Below are positions 25,608-34,153 of a DNA stretch of 64,000 nt, piece by piece. Position numbers and translations under genes: made by a program. The stretch is from Oleiharenicola lentus (GTDB taxonomy: Bacteria > Verrucomicrobiota > Verrucomicrobiia > Opitutales > Opitutaceae): positions 1,739,693 through 1,803,692 of the forward strand of contig NZ_SDHX01000001.1 in NCBI RefSeq assembly GCF_004118375.1. The letters run 5' to 3'. The notes beneath the pieces are model-generated. The model had not been told where the DNA came from. It did not search any database and was given only the letters and a program-made list of their open reading frames with translations. Positions within the stretch are counted from its first letter, which is position 1; each line of letters begins with the position of its first letter.

Positions 25608-27443
25608 TCAGGCGAGATGCTCCGATTTCGGGTGCAGCGTGCCGCCCATCTCTTCGCGCAGCACGGTGCGGGGGAGGAGCGGCGAAAGGTCCTCGAGCGG
25701 GGGCGACACGAGCGTGCCGTCGGCTTGTTTGGCGAGCGAGAGCTTGGGATGGAAATACTGCTCCGGGTCCATGAAGACCTCGACGATGCAGGGGTCGGTG
25801 GCGGCCTGGGCCAGCGGGAGCACGCGGTCGAAATCCTCCCAGGTGCGGATCTGCCAGGCGGGCAGGTCGAAGGCGGCAGCGAGCTTCGTGAAGTCCGGGC
25901 AGCTCACGCCGGATTTGCGATCAGTGCCGGAGTAGCGTCCGTCCATGATCGCCTTCTGGGTGTGCTTGATCATGAGGTAGCCGTCGTTGTTGAAGATGAA
26001 AAGTTTGATGGGCAGCCGGTGGTGGACGACGGTCTGCAGTTCCTGGAGGTTCATCATCATGCCGCCGTCGCAGTTGAGGCACATGACCTCGCCGCGGTTG
26101 CGGGCAAACGAGGCGCCGATCGCGCCGGGCAGACCAAAGCCCATTTCGCCGAGACCCTGGGAGGTGAGCAGGCGTTGCGGCGGCTTGATCGCGAGCGCCT
26201 GATGGCCGCAGAGCAGGGCGGTGCCCATGTCGGTCACGATGACCTGGTCGGGCTTCATATGCGGCCCGAGCTTCTCCATGAAGCGGTAGGTGTTCATGAA
26301 ACCGCGCTGATCGGCGTGCTCGGAACCGATCCACGGAAAGCGGGCGCGCGTGGCCTGGCAGCGGGCAACCCAGCTCGCGTGCGCGGGGGTCGGACGCGCC
26401 GGCGCCGCGGCCTGCAATGTGCGGATGAATTCACCGGCATCGGCGTGGACCGGGTGATTGAACCGCTGCGGGTATTTGCGCAGCTCGGTCGGATCAATGT
26501 CCACGACCGTGATGTGCTTGGCCGCCCGCGCCAGCTCGGCGACCTCGTAGCCGACCTGCGGGATGGCAAGGCGCGTGCCGATCGCGAGCAGGTAGTCGCA
26601 GTTCTGGAGAATTAGATTGGCGGCTCGTTGGCCGTAGGTGCCGGCGCGGCCGACGACGAGCGGGTGCTCCGACGGCAGCAGGTCCACCGCCGACCAGGTC
26701 ACCAGCGCGGGGACACCGAGTTGTTCGAGGAGCGGGAGGATTTTCTCGCGGGCTCCGGCCATCGTGATGCCCACGCCGAGCCAGAGCAGCGGGCGCTCGG
26801 CGGCGGCGAGGTGGGTCAGGGCTTTCTTCACCTCTGCGACGAGAGCATTGCCAGTGAGCGGAGCCGCCTCCGGCGTCGGCGCGGGGGGCGAGAAGCGCGG
26901 CAGGTCGTCCTCCTCAACGAACGCGCCCTGCACGTTCATCGGAAAATCCAGCCAGCAGGGGCCGGGACGTCCGGTGGTGGCGAAGTGCCAGGCTTTCTCC
27001 AGCTCGAAGAGCACCTGCCGCGGGTCCATCACGCGGGCGCCGTATTTGGTCATCTTGCTGACGGCAAATGGGCTGTCGTAGCCCTGGATGCCATACATGC
27101 GCAGCGCGTGGTCGGGCGTGATGTAGCGGGCGTTTTCCTGACCGGACAAAATGAGGCAGGGAATCGAGTCGGCCCAGGCAGAGAGCACGCCGGTGATGGC
27201 GTTGCTCGAACCGGCGCCGGCGGTCACGAGGGCGAAGGTGGGCGTGCCGGTGATTTTCCAGTAGGTCTGCACCGCCATCGTGCAGGCCTGCTCGTGATGG
27301 TTGCACACCAGCTCGATCTCCGGCGTGGTGTTGAAGAACGAGTCGAAGAGGTGCGAGTTGGCCGAGCCGATGATGCCGAAACCGTGGGTGATGCCCTTGC
27401 GGGCGAAAAAGCGGGCGACGATGTCGCTGACCTTGGATTTCAT
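25608..27443 (-). CDS. Thiamine-diphosphate enzyme, acetolactate synthase-like (YerE-type candidate)
   Basis: This 611-residue protein has the three-domain fold of acetolactate synthase. The activating glutamate is E51 (CNHHEQACTMA), and the ThDP/Mg motif runs from C458-D459-G460 to FNND near 484-487. No small regulatory subunit gene is nearby, and the neighbours are CDP-sugar genes. This fits YerE-type enzymes, which decarboxylate a 2-oxoacid and attach the acyl unit to the C4 ketone of CDP-3,6-dideoxy-4-keto-hexose. The adjacent 4-hydroxy-2-oxoacid aldolase and acylating aldehyde dehydrogenase suggest a longer donor than pyruvate. It overlaps the preceding SDR by 4 bp. Confidence 0.85.
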   Translation of the reverse strand: MKSKVSDIVARFFARKGITHGFGIIGSANSHLFDSFFNTTPEIELVCNHHEQACTMAVQTYWKITGTPTFALVTAGAGSSNAITGVLSAWADSIPCLILSGQENARYITPDHALRMYGIQGYDSPFAVSKMTKYGARVMDPRQVLFELEKAWHFATTGRPGPCWLDFPMNVQGAFVEEDDLPRFSPPAPTPEAAPLTGNALVAEVKKALTHLAAAERPLLWLGVGITMAGAREKILPLLEQLGVPALVTWSAVDLLPSEHPLVVGRAGTYGQRAANLILQNCDYLLAIGTRLAIPQVGYEVAELARAAKHITVVDIDPTELRKYPQRFNHPVHADAGEFIRTLQAAAPARPTPAHASWVARCQATRARFPWIGSEHADQRGFMNTYRFMEKLGPHMKPDQVIVTDMGTALLCGHQALAIKPPQRLLTSQGLGEMGFGLPGAIGASFARNRGEVMCLNCDGGMMMNLQELQTVVHHRLPIKLFIFNNDGYLMIKHTQKAIMDGRYSGTDRKSGVSCPDFTKLAAAFDLPAWQIRTWEDFDRVLPLAQAATDPCIVEVFMDPEQYFHPKLSLAKQADGTLVSPPLEDLSPLLPRTVLREEMGGTLHPKSEHLA

Positions 27444-28495
27444 GAAGACTGAAGCAGGCGGTTCCAGGCGATGGTCCGCTCGATGGCGGTGGCGAGGGGC
27501 ACGCTGACGCTCAGGCCGAGGTCGCGCGCCGCCTTGTCGATGACGGGGACGAGACGGTTGCGGTCATGGCCCGCCTGGCCCACGCCGGTGCGGATCTCCG
27601 GCGCCGGGGTGAAGTGGCGGGTGATGAGGCGCGCGAGGGAAATGAGGTCGATGGCCTCGGCGCTGCCGAGGTTGTAGGTCTCGCGCGGCCGGCCGGCCGC
27701 GAGGGCGGCGAGCACGCCGTAGGCAAAGTCGCTGCCATACATGATGCTGCGCACCGTGGCGCCGTCGCCCATGATCCGGATGGGACCGCCGTTCAGGCTG
27801 TCGCGGATGAAGTCGGTGACGGCCCACGGCAGTTGCAGAGACTGGTAGGGACCGACAAAGGCGAAGGGGCGCAGGGTCACGACCGGAAGCTTGCTCTCGC
27901 TGATGGCGCATTGGGCGACCGTTTCGGCGTAGCGCTTGGACTCGGCGTAAACGGAGGTGACCTCGTCGCAGCGCAGCGGGCCGGAGAAATCCTCCGCGAT
28001 GGCGGACATTTCCCACGGCTGCCGGCCATAGACGAGGCCGGAGCTGAGGAGCACGAATTTCTGCAGGTCCTCGAGCAGGTTGGCGGCGCGGAGGATGCGC
28101 AGCGTGCCGAGGCCGTTGGTCTCGGCGACGGCTCCGGGCTGCGAGGCGAAAAGCCGGCGGTCGGTCAGTGCGGCGGCGTGAATGATGTAGCGCGTGTCGC
28201 GCGGCAGCTCGGCGAGGTAACGGATGTCGCCCTCCTGAAAATGAGCCCAGTCCAGGCTGCCGAGGTGGGGCCAGCGGCGGGCGAATTCACGCGCGTTGCG
28301 GGAAAAGACCGTGACCTTCAGTCCGAATCCATGCCGCTGGTTGAGCACCGCGGCCAGTTCCAGCAGCCAGGCCCCGAGGAAACCGGTGCCGCCGCTGATG
28401 AACAGGTGCTGGCCGCGGAGAGGTTCCAGCCGGTTGGTGCGGCCTTGGAGCACGGCTTCGGCATCGGCGCGGACGAGATCGAGGGCGGCTTTCAT
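27440..28495 (-). CDS. NAD-dependent epimerase/reductase (extended SDR)
   Basis: This 351-residue Rossmann protein has cofactor motif SGGTGFLGAWLL (~34-45), YxxxK in YAESKRYAE, and RPFAFVGPYQ and GDGATVRSIMYGSD in the substrate half. Its place directly between the aldolase and the TPP enzyme, with ATGA overlaps on both sides, suggests that it acts right after C4 branching. One possibility is a YerF-like reduction of the exocyclic ketone. An epimerase role is equally compatible with the motifs. Confidence 0.82.
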   Translation of the reverse strand: MKAALDLVRADAEAVLQGRTNRLEPLRGQHLFISGGTGFLGAWLLELAAVLNQRHGFGLKVTVFSRNAREFARRWPHLGSLDWAHFQEGDIRYLAELPRDTRYIIHAAALTDRRLFASQPGAVAETNGLGTLRILRAANLLEDLQKFVLLSSGLVYGRQPWEMSAIAEDFSGPLRCDEVTSVYAESKRYAETVAQCAISESKLPVVTLRPFAFVGPYQSLQLPWAVTDFIRDSLNGGPIRIMGDGATVRSIMYGSDFAYGVLAALAAGRPRETYNLGSAEAIDLISLARLITRHFTPAPEIRTGVGQAGHDRNRLVPVIDKAARDLGLSVSVPLATAIERTIAWNRLLQSS

Positions 28496-29535
28496 GGGGC
28501 GGGGGCTCCGGGGTTGGCGCCGTTCTTGCGGCGGGCGAGTTCATTGGCGACCTCGAGGATGATGTCCTCCTGACCGCCCACGACCTTGCGGCGGCCCAGT
28601 TCGAAGAAGACATCGCGCGGGTCCACGCCGAGCTGGGTGGCGGCGCGCTGCACGGGTTTGGCAAAGCCGGAGAACACGCCCGCCAGTCCGCTCACGATGG
28701 TGATGCCGGAGGCGCTGGGCAGGGAGCCGGCGAAGAGCTTGGCCGCGACCTCGGCCACATCGAGGGCCTTGTAGAAATCGAGGGAGGTGGGGTAGCCGCG
28801 CTGGCGCAGCACGGCGGCGAGGAGTTCCAGCGGGGCGTTGCCGGCGCCGGCGCCGAAGCCCTTGGCGGTGCCGTCGATAATGCGCGCGCCGGCCTCCAGC
28901 GCGGCCAGGGAATTGGCGATGCTCAGGCCAAGGTTGTCGTGGGCGTGGAAACCAACCGGCACGTCGAGGCGGCCGGCGAGCAGGCCGATCTTCTCGGTGA
29001 CGTCCGCGGGAAAATACGCGCCGGCCGAATCCATGAGCACGATGCCCTGGGCGCCGTAGGACTGCATCTTCTTGGCCTCCTCGAGGAGCACGTCCTTCGA
29101 GGCCATGTGACTCATCATGAGCACGCCCCACGCTTCGCGTCCGACCGAGCGGACGTGGCCGATGTGGCGCTGGGTGATGTCGGCCTCGGTGCAGTGGCAG
29201 CCGACGCGGAAAAGCTCCACGCCGGCTTCGAGCGCGCCGGCAATATCGCGCTGGATGGTGGCGAAGCCGGGGATGACGTGGACGCTGAGCTTGGTGCGGC
29301 GGAGGCAGGCCTTGGCCGCGCGGAGCATGTCGCCCTCGGGCACGAGACTTTCGCCGACCTGGAGGGAAGACGCGCCGAGGCCGTTGCCATGGCCCACTTC
29401 GAGGAAGGAGAAACCGGCCGCCTCGGAGGCCGCGGCGTAGGTGCGGACCTGTTCCAGCGTGATCTGGTGGCTGTAGGCGTGGGAGCCATCGCGCAGGGTG
29501 GCGTCGCAGACCGTGATGCTGGGCTTGTCCGGCAT
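28492..29535 (-). CDS. 4-hydroxy-2-oxovalerate aldolase-like (DmpG family)
   Basis: This protein of about 347 residues is a DRE-TIM-type, metal-dependent pyruvate aldolase. The active-site loop DATLRDGSHAYSHQ (R15, D16, H19) and the metal pair H197/H199 (FHAHDN) are present. The C-terminal half has the helical communication-domain character of DmpG. Known DmpG enzymes split 4-hydroxy-2-oxoacids to pyruvate plus an aldehyde, reversibly, and channel the aldehyde to DmpF. The partner dehydrogenase is the adjacent gene, 2 bp away. No meta-cleavage genes are present, so a biosynthetic role in branched-sugar formation is proposed. Confidence 0.88.
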   Translation of the reverse strand: MPDKPSITVCDATLRDGSHAYSHQITLEQVRTYAAASEAAGFSFLEVGHGNGLGASSLQVGESLVPEGDMLRAAKACLRRTKLSVHVIPGFATIQRDIAGALEAGVELFRVGCHCTEADITQRHIGHVRSVGREAWGVLMMSHMASKDVLLEEAKKMQSYGAQGIVLMDSAGAYFPADVTEKIGLLAGRLDVPVGFHAHDNLGLSIANSLAALEAGARIIDGTAKGFGAGAGNAPLELLAAVLRQRGYPTSLDFYKALDVAEVAAKLFAGSLPSASGITIVSGLAGVFSGFAKPVQRAATQLGVDPRDVFFELGRRKVVGGQEDIILEVANELARRKNGANPGAPAP

Positions 29536-29537
29536 GG

Positions 29538-30416
29538 CTAGGAGGAGCGACGATGGGCGCGCGCCTCGGCGAAGGCAATCGCGGCGCAATTGATAATGTC
29601 GAGGTTGCCCGCGTAGCGCGGCAGGTAGTCGCCGAGTCCGTCCACCCGGACCATCGTGACGAGTCGTCCGCCCTCGATCATCGGCGGCAGGATCAGCTGG
29701 TAGCCGGGCACGTATTTCCGGATCACGGCGACCATGGCCTCGACCTGCTGGCGGGTGCGCGCGAGGTCGGGCTGGCGGATCTTGGCCATGACGGTCGTCT
29801 GCATGTGAATGCAGGGCTGGGCCGGATTCAGGTTGAGGATCGCCTTGGTGTGCGGGCAGCCAGCGAAGGTCCGCAGGCCGGTCTCGGTGGTCTGCAGGTA
29901 TTCGTCGAGATTGATGCGCGTGGCCGGCCCGGCGCTGCGGGAGGCGATGCTGGAGACCGTTTCGATGTATTCGACGCCGGTGTTGGCCTGGGCGATGGCC
30001 CAAGCGAGCGGCACGGAGGCCTGTCCGCCGCAGGTGACCATGTTGACATTGGGCTGGTCGAGGCAGTCGGCCAGGTTGACGGCCGGCACGCACATGCGGC
30101 CGACCTGCGCCGGCGTCAGATCGACGACCGTCACGCCCATCTCGGCGAGGAGGGGGGCGTGCTTGTGATGGCTTTCCGCGCTGGTGGCGTCGAAGACCAG
30201 CTCCACCTGCCCCCGGAGTTCGCGGATGCTGTCGATGCCCTTGGCGGAGACGGGTACGTTGAGCAGACTGGCCTTGGTCATGCCCGGCGAGGAGAGATTG
30301 CGACCGGCAAACAGGCGGCACTCGAGCACGGGAGAGCGCAGCACTTTCACCAGCAGATCGGTGCCGATGTTGCCGGTGCCGAGGATCGCGACGGGAAGCT
30401 TGCGTGGCTGGCTCAT
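29538..30416 (-). CDS. Acylating acetaldehyde dehydrogenase-like (DmpF family)
   Basis: This protein of about 292 residues starts at 30416, overlapping the stop of the preceding SDR (ATGA). An N-terminal Rossmann motif (ILGTGNIGTD, ~11-20) and the catalytic cysteine C129 in NMVTCGGQA are present. The family converts aldehyde, CoA and NAD to acyl-CoA and NADH, reversibly, in a complex with the DmpG aldolase. Here it is encoded immediately before the aldolase within a CDP-sugar operon. Running in reverse it would supply an aldehyde for condensation with pyruvate. Confidence 0.9.
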   Translation of the reverse strand: MSQPRKLPVAILGTGNIGTDLLVKVLRSPVLECRLFAGRNLSSPGMTKASLLNVPVSAKGIDSIRELRGQVELVFDATSAESHHKHAPLLAEMGVTVVDLTPAQVGRMCVPAVNLADCLDQPNVNMVTCGGQASVPLAWAIAQANTGVEYIETVSSIASRSAGPATRINLDEYLQTTETGLRTFAGCPHTKAILNLNPAQPCIHMQTTVMAKIRQPDLARTRQQVEAMVAVIRKYVPGYQLILPPMIEGGRLVTMVRVDGLGDYLPRYAGNLDIINCAAIAFAEARAHRRSS

Positions 30417-31468
30417 GGCGAACGGAAGCAGGCAAGGGTGCGCGCGAAGCCTTCGCGGGGGAGCCACTGCGGCTGCCAGCCGAGGGCGCACAGACGGGAC
30501 ACGTCGGGGACGTTCACCGGGATGGGACTGGGCAGGTAGCCGGCGGCCGGTTGGCCGGCGTGGCTGACCTTGAGCGGTCCGCCGGAGGCGAGGCCGGCCA
30601 GGAGATCGGCGAGTTCGCGGATGCTGAGGGCACCGGCGGGATTGCCGACGTTGTAGGCGGTGCCGGTTACGCCTTTCAACAGGACGGTGAAGAGTCCCGC
30701 CACGGCGTCGGCCAGATAGCAGAACGCGCGCACGGCCTTGCCGTCGCTGTGGAGGACGAGGTCGCGATTATGCACGACATCGCGCACGAGGTCCGCGTAA
30801 ACGCGGCCGTCCTCCAGCGACATGCCCGGACCATAGGTGTGGAAAGGACGCGCAATGACGAAGGGTGTGCCGAATTGTTTACAGTGGCTCACGCCGAGAG
30901 TCTCGGCGGCGCGTTTGCCCTCGGCGTAGCAGGAGCGAGGATCGGTGGTTTCGATCCAGCCGTAGTCGGACTCCTTGGTCGGAACGTGCTCTGGCGCCAC
31001 GCGGCCGTAAACTTCTCCGCTGCTGACAAACAAGAATCCTTCGCTTTTCCACGCACGGGCCTGCTCCAGCAGGTGATGCGTGCCCAGCACGTTCGCGTTC
31101 ATCGTGCCCACCGGATCGGGGCCGTAAAACTTGGGACTGGCCTGGCTTGCGGCATGGATGATGAAGTGCGCCGGTTCCGGCCAGGCCTGAGCGACCGCGA
31201 CATCGCCCTGGAGGAGCTGAAGGTCCACGCGGGAGGTGTGGTGCGCGAAGCGGGTGCGGGCTTTCTCGAGGTTGCGCACCAGGCCCACGACGCGGCATTT
31301 CAACGCCCGTGTGTCGTTGAGGTGCAGCAACGTCTCGACCAGATAGGCGGGCAGGAAGCCGGCCGCGCCGGTGATCAGCACGGTCTTGCCCGTCAGCTTC
31401 TCCCACGGCAGCGCCGACGCGGCAATCGCGGCGACGTCCTCGGTGATGATGCGATGAGGGGACGCCAT
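30413..31468 (-). CDS. NAD-dependent epimerase/dehydratase (extended SDR)
   Basis: This 351-residue protein has NAD motif LITGAAGFLPAYLVETL (~31-47), SSGEVYG, YxxxK in CYAEGKRAAE, and RPFHTYGPGMSLEDGRV. The GFLPAY variant differs from the SDR at 27440, so the two are not recent duplicates. It is likely to act on a nucleotide sugar of the same operon (reductase, epimerase or dehydratase). Specificity cannot be told. It lies 7 bp after the FkbM methyltransferase gene and overlaps the dehydrogenase gene. Confidence 0.8.
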   Translation of the reverse strand: MASPHRIITEDVAAIAASALPWEKLTGKTVLITGAAGFLPAYLVETLLHLNDTRALKCRVVGLVRNLEKARTRFAHHTSRVDLQLLQGDVAVAQAWPEPAHFIIHAASQASPKFYGPDPVGTMNANVLGTHHLLEQARAWKSEGFLFVSSGEVYGRVAPEHVPTKESDYGWIETTDPRSCYAEGKRAAETLGVSHCKQFGTPFVIARPFHTYGPGMSLEDGRVYADLVRDVVHNRDLVLHSDGKAVRAFCYLADAVAGLFTVLLKGVTGTAYNVGNPAGALSIRELADLLAGLASGGPLKVSHAGQPAAGYLPSPIPVNVPDVSRLCALGWQPQWLPREGFARTLACFRSP

Positions 31469-31475
31469 GGCGGAC

Positions 31476-32411
31476 TCAGGAAAGGGCGGCCGCGATGGCG
31501 GCGTGCTGGTCGCGGTGCAGGAAGATGAAATTGGTCTCCTTGGTCTCCTCGGTGATAATCGGGCAGGGGGCCAGCCGGCCGTCGCTCACGACATGGCAAC
31601 CGTAACCGAGTCCGCCGAGGTGGGAAATGATGTCGTTGGGGTGATACTGGTATTTCGCGCACCACTTGCGCAGCATCTCGGTGAAGATCGCGGGGCGGTC
31701 GCGCCGGATAATTTGGCTGCCACCCTTGAAGACGAACAACTCGGCGCCCTCGACGTCGCACTTGATGAAGTCCGCGCCCTGCTGGTGTTGCGCACTGTAG
31801 GCGTCGAGGGTGGTCACGGGGCAACGGACCTCCTGCACATCGGCGGCGTCCACGTTGCGGGTCATCGAGGAGGACCCGGACTGGCTGGGATAGGTGTAGA
31901 AGACCAGTTCGCCCGCCTGGTCCGAGAGACCGAGGTTGCGGGGGGCGATGCCGGTGACGGCGTTGAGCGCGAGGTTTCGGCACAGGTGGCCGAAAGTGGA
32001 CGGGATGGGCTCGAAGGCGGTGCCGCGGAGGCCGGGGAACCATTGGGAAAGCGCGAGGCTGTAGAACCCGGCGTTGGCGCCGATGTCGAGGAAGCGCACC
32101 TTGGCGCCGCCCAGCAGGCCGACCAGCCGGCGCACGAGCTGGATCTCGGCGTGCTCGTAGTCGCCGAAGTTGAAGGCCTCGATCGGCGCGATGCGTGTGT
32201 CGGCCGGCGGACAGACCATCGTGATGGGCGGGTCCTTGAACGTGGCGGTCACTTCGCCGGCCTTGATCCGAATCTCGGCGAGATTGGTCGGGGCGAGGTG
32301 TTGGGCATGGTCGAGCAGCACCGAGTGCCGTTCATACATCGCATGGATGTAGCCCGCCTTGTCGAGGCGGCCGGCTTGGTAGGAGGCTTTGAGGTCGGAG
32401 ATGGTGCTCAT
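31476..32411 (-). CDS. FkbM family methyltransferase
   Basis: This 311-residue protein has the FkbM pattern: motif I FLDIGANAGFYSLALS (~107-122), acidic motif FEPIPSTF, and the family-defining IKCDVEGAELFVFKGG. FkbM proteins O-methylate sugars or polyketides. In this operon it probably methylates a sugar hydroxyl. It lies 40 bp after rfbH. Confidence 0.85.
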   Translation of the reverse strand: MSTISDLKASYQAGRLDKAGYIHAMYERHSVLLDHAQHLAPTNLAEIRIKAGEVTATFKDPPITMVCPPADTRIAPIEAFNFGDYEHAEIQLVRRLVGLLGGAKVRFLDIGANAGFYSLALSQWFPGLRGTAFEPIPSTFGHLCRNLALNAVTGIAPRNLGLSDQAGELVFYTYPSQSGSSSMTRNVDAADVQEVRCPVTTLDAYSAQHQQGADFIKCDVEGAELFVFKGGSQIIRRDRPAIFTEMLRKWCAKYQYHPNDIISHLGGLGYGCHVVSDGRLAPCPIITEETKETNFIFLHRDQHAAIAAALS

Positions 32412-32451
32412 GGGGGCTGCGCGACGGAGGCAGGGCCGTTCCGCCGGGCGG

Positions 32452-33969
32452 TCATCGCTTCGTTTTCACGAAGCCATGGATGGTCTCGATTACGTAATCC
32501 AGCATCGCCCGGCTCAAGCCCGGATAAGTGCCGAGGAAAAGGGCGCGGTGCATGATCTCGTCGGCGCCGGCGAGGTCGCCCACGACGCGGAAGGCCTCGG
32601 GGCGGTCCTTCTTGAGCTGAACGAAGACCGGCTGGCGCAGGAGATTTCCGCCGAAGAACATCCGGTTGCCGATCTTCTGCTCGTCGAGGTGACGGGCCAG
32701 CGCGGTGTGCGAGAAGGGTGCGCCGGGCTTGACCCGCAACATGAAGCCGAACCACGAGCAGTCGGTGCGGCACCCGGTCTGGTCCCAGACGAAGGCATCG
32801 CCGGCGGATGAGCGCTTGCCCGGAGGAATCCACGCGGTCGCATGGGTCGGGAGCGAAAAATCGAAGAGATCGCCGAGGTCGTCGAGCCCGGCGCGGAGAT
32901 AATCCCAATTCTGTTTTCGGGCCGCGATGAAAGCGGGCAGCTTTTTCAGCTGCTGCCGGCCGATGGCGGCCTGCGGGTCGAGGGGCTTCAGGTTGTAGCC
33001 GAGGTGGCTGTAGATGTATTTGTGGTCGTAGCCGGCGGGGAGTTCGCCGAGCTGCCAGCCGAAGCGCTTGTGGCAGGTGTTGTCCTTGCCCGAGGCGCAC
33101 CAGCAGTCGCGGCCCCAGTCGCGAAAGCTCTCGGCGTAGGTTTTCAGCGGCGGACGATGGATGATGTTCACCGCGCCGCCTTCGCCCATGGTCAGGTGGT
33201 GCGGAGGGTAGAACGACTGGGTGGAGAGGTCGCCCCAGGTGCCGGTGTAACGGGTGACGAGTCCGGCGGTCGCGGACAGGCCGGGTGAGTTGTCGGCGAG
33301 GCCGAGCGACTTCGCGCGCTCGACGGGCATGGAGTAGGTGCAACCGAGCGCGTCGCAATTGTCCTCGATGAGCCAGAGATCGTGCGCGCGGCAGAAGGCG
33401 AGCACAGCCCCGAGGTCGAAGGGGTTGCCCAACGCGTGGGCGAGCATCACGGCCTTGGTCTTGCCGGGGACAAACGCCGCTTCGAGGCGGTCGGCGCGCA
33501 GGTTGCCGGTGGCGGGATCATTGTCCACGAAGACGGGCACGGCGCCGGATTGGACAATCGGGGTGACCGTGGTCGGAAACCCCGCCGCAACCGTGATGAC
33601 CTCATCGCCGGGCAGGATGCGGCGCGGTGCGGCGATCTTCGGCGACGTGAGCGTGGAGAAGGCGACGAGGTTCGCGGAGGAGCCGGAGTTGACGAGCAGC
33701 GAGTGCTTCACGCCGAGCAGGGTGGCGAGTTCGCGCTCGAAGGCCTCGCCCTCGGGACCGAGCGTCAGCCAGAAATCGAGCGTGCTGGACACGGCGGCCT
33801 CGACTTCGTCGGCCGTGAACACGCGGCCGGCGTAGGGCACCGTGGTCTGGCCGGCGACGAAGGCCGGCTGGTCCGCGTCGGCCGGGAGATTGGCGCGATG
33901 GGTCAGCGCGGAGTATTCGCGGGTGAGACGCAGGATCTCGGCTTTCAGTTCGGCGGGCGTGCGGGGCAT
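32452..33969 (-). CDS. rfbH: CDP-4-keto-6-deoxy-D-glucose 3-dehydrase (E1, RfbH/DdhC)
   Basis: This 505-residue PMP-dependent, iron-sulfur dehydrase removes the C3 hydroxyl of CDP-4-keto-6-deoxyglucose. The usual PLP lysine is replaced by histidine (SFYPPHHLTMGEGG, H257), the hallmark that separates E1 from sugar aminotransferases. Cluster cysteines are visible as CWC and C299 in GRDCWCASGKDNTCH. It is about 65 residues longer than typical RfbH (437). Extra segments lie at ~212-243, between CDALGC and TGTWGDLSTQ, and near HATAWIPPGKRSSAG. The reductase partner (E3, RfbI) is not in the window. A dispersed repeat separates it from rfbG. Confidence 0.92.
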   Translation of the reverse strand: MPRTPAELKAEILRLTREYSALTHRANLPADADQPAFVAGQTTVPYAGRVFTADEVEAAVSSTLDFWLTLGPEGEAFERELATLLGVKHSLLVNSGSSANLVAFSTLTSPKIAAPRRILPGDEVITVAAGFPTTVTPIVQSGAVPVFVDNDPATGNLRADRLEAAFVPGKTKAVMLAHALGNPFDLGAVLAFCRAHDLWLIEDNCDALGCTYSMPVERAKSLGLADNSPGLSATAGLVTRYTGTWGDLSTQSFYPPHHLTMGEGGAVNIIHRPPLKTYAESFRDWGRDCWCASGKDNTCHKRFGWQLGELPAGYDHKYIYSHLGYNLKPLDPQAAIGRQQLKKLPAFIAARKQNWDYLRAGLDDLGDLFDFSLPTHATAWIPPGKRSSAGDAFVWDQTGCRTDCSWFGFMLRVKPGAPFSHTALARHLDEQKIGNRMFFGGNLLRQPVFVQLKKDRPEAFRVVGDLAGADEIMHRALFLGTYPGLSRAMLDYVIETIHGFVKTKR

Positions 33970-34018
33970 GGTGGTGTGACCTCAGCGCGGAAAAGGCACG
34001 GGCTGGCGGAAGCGGGCT

Positions 34019-34120
34019 CCACACCCCGCCCTGCGGACACCCCTCTCAAGAGGGGAATTCGGGCCACAAGGGTTCAGGTCCCCTCCAGAAAGAGGGGTGG
34101 CGCGAAGCGACGGTGTGTGT
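34019..34120. repeat. Dispersed CACCCC...GGGGTG repeat, copy 2
   Basis: This copy has the opposite orientation to the copy at 11462-11559. It starts with CCACACCCCGCCCTG and ends with GGCGCGAAGCGACGGTGTGTG. Inner CCCCTCTCAAGAGGGG forms a tight stem, and a second pair (CCCCTCC, AGAGGGG) lies further in. It fills most of the 184-bp space between rfbG and rfbH, inside what otherwise looks like one operon. Confidence 0.8.
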
Positions 34121-34153
34121 GGGGGGGGCATGAGTGAGAGTGATAGCACGGCC

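Noticed and set aside
25608-27443. Branched-chain amino acid acetolactate synthase (ilvB)
   Set aside because: No ilvN or ilvC neighbours; it is embedded by overlaps in a CDP-sugar operon.
28492-30416. Aromatic meta-cleavage catabolism genes (dmpF/dmpG)
   Set aside because: No hydratase, decarboxylase or dioxygenase genes nearby; neighbours are sugar-nucleotide enzymes.
29536-30435. Upstream extension of the aldolase frame across the dehydrogenase gene
   Set aside because: The ATG at 29535 starts exactly at the family N-terminus; the upstream residues are the Arg/Pro-rich shadow of the dehydrogenase gene.
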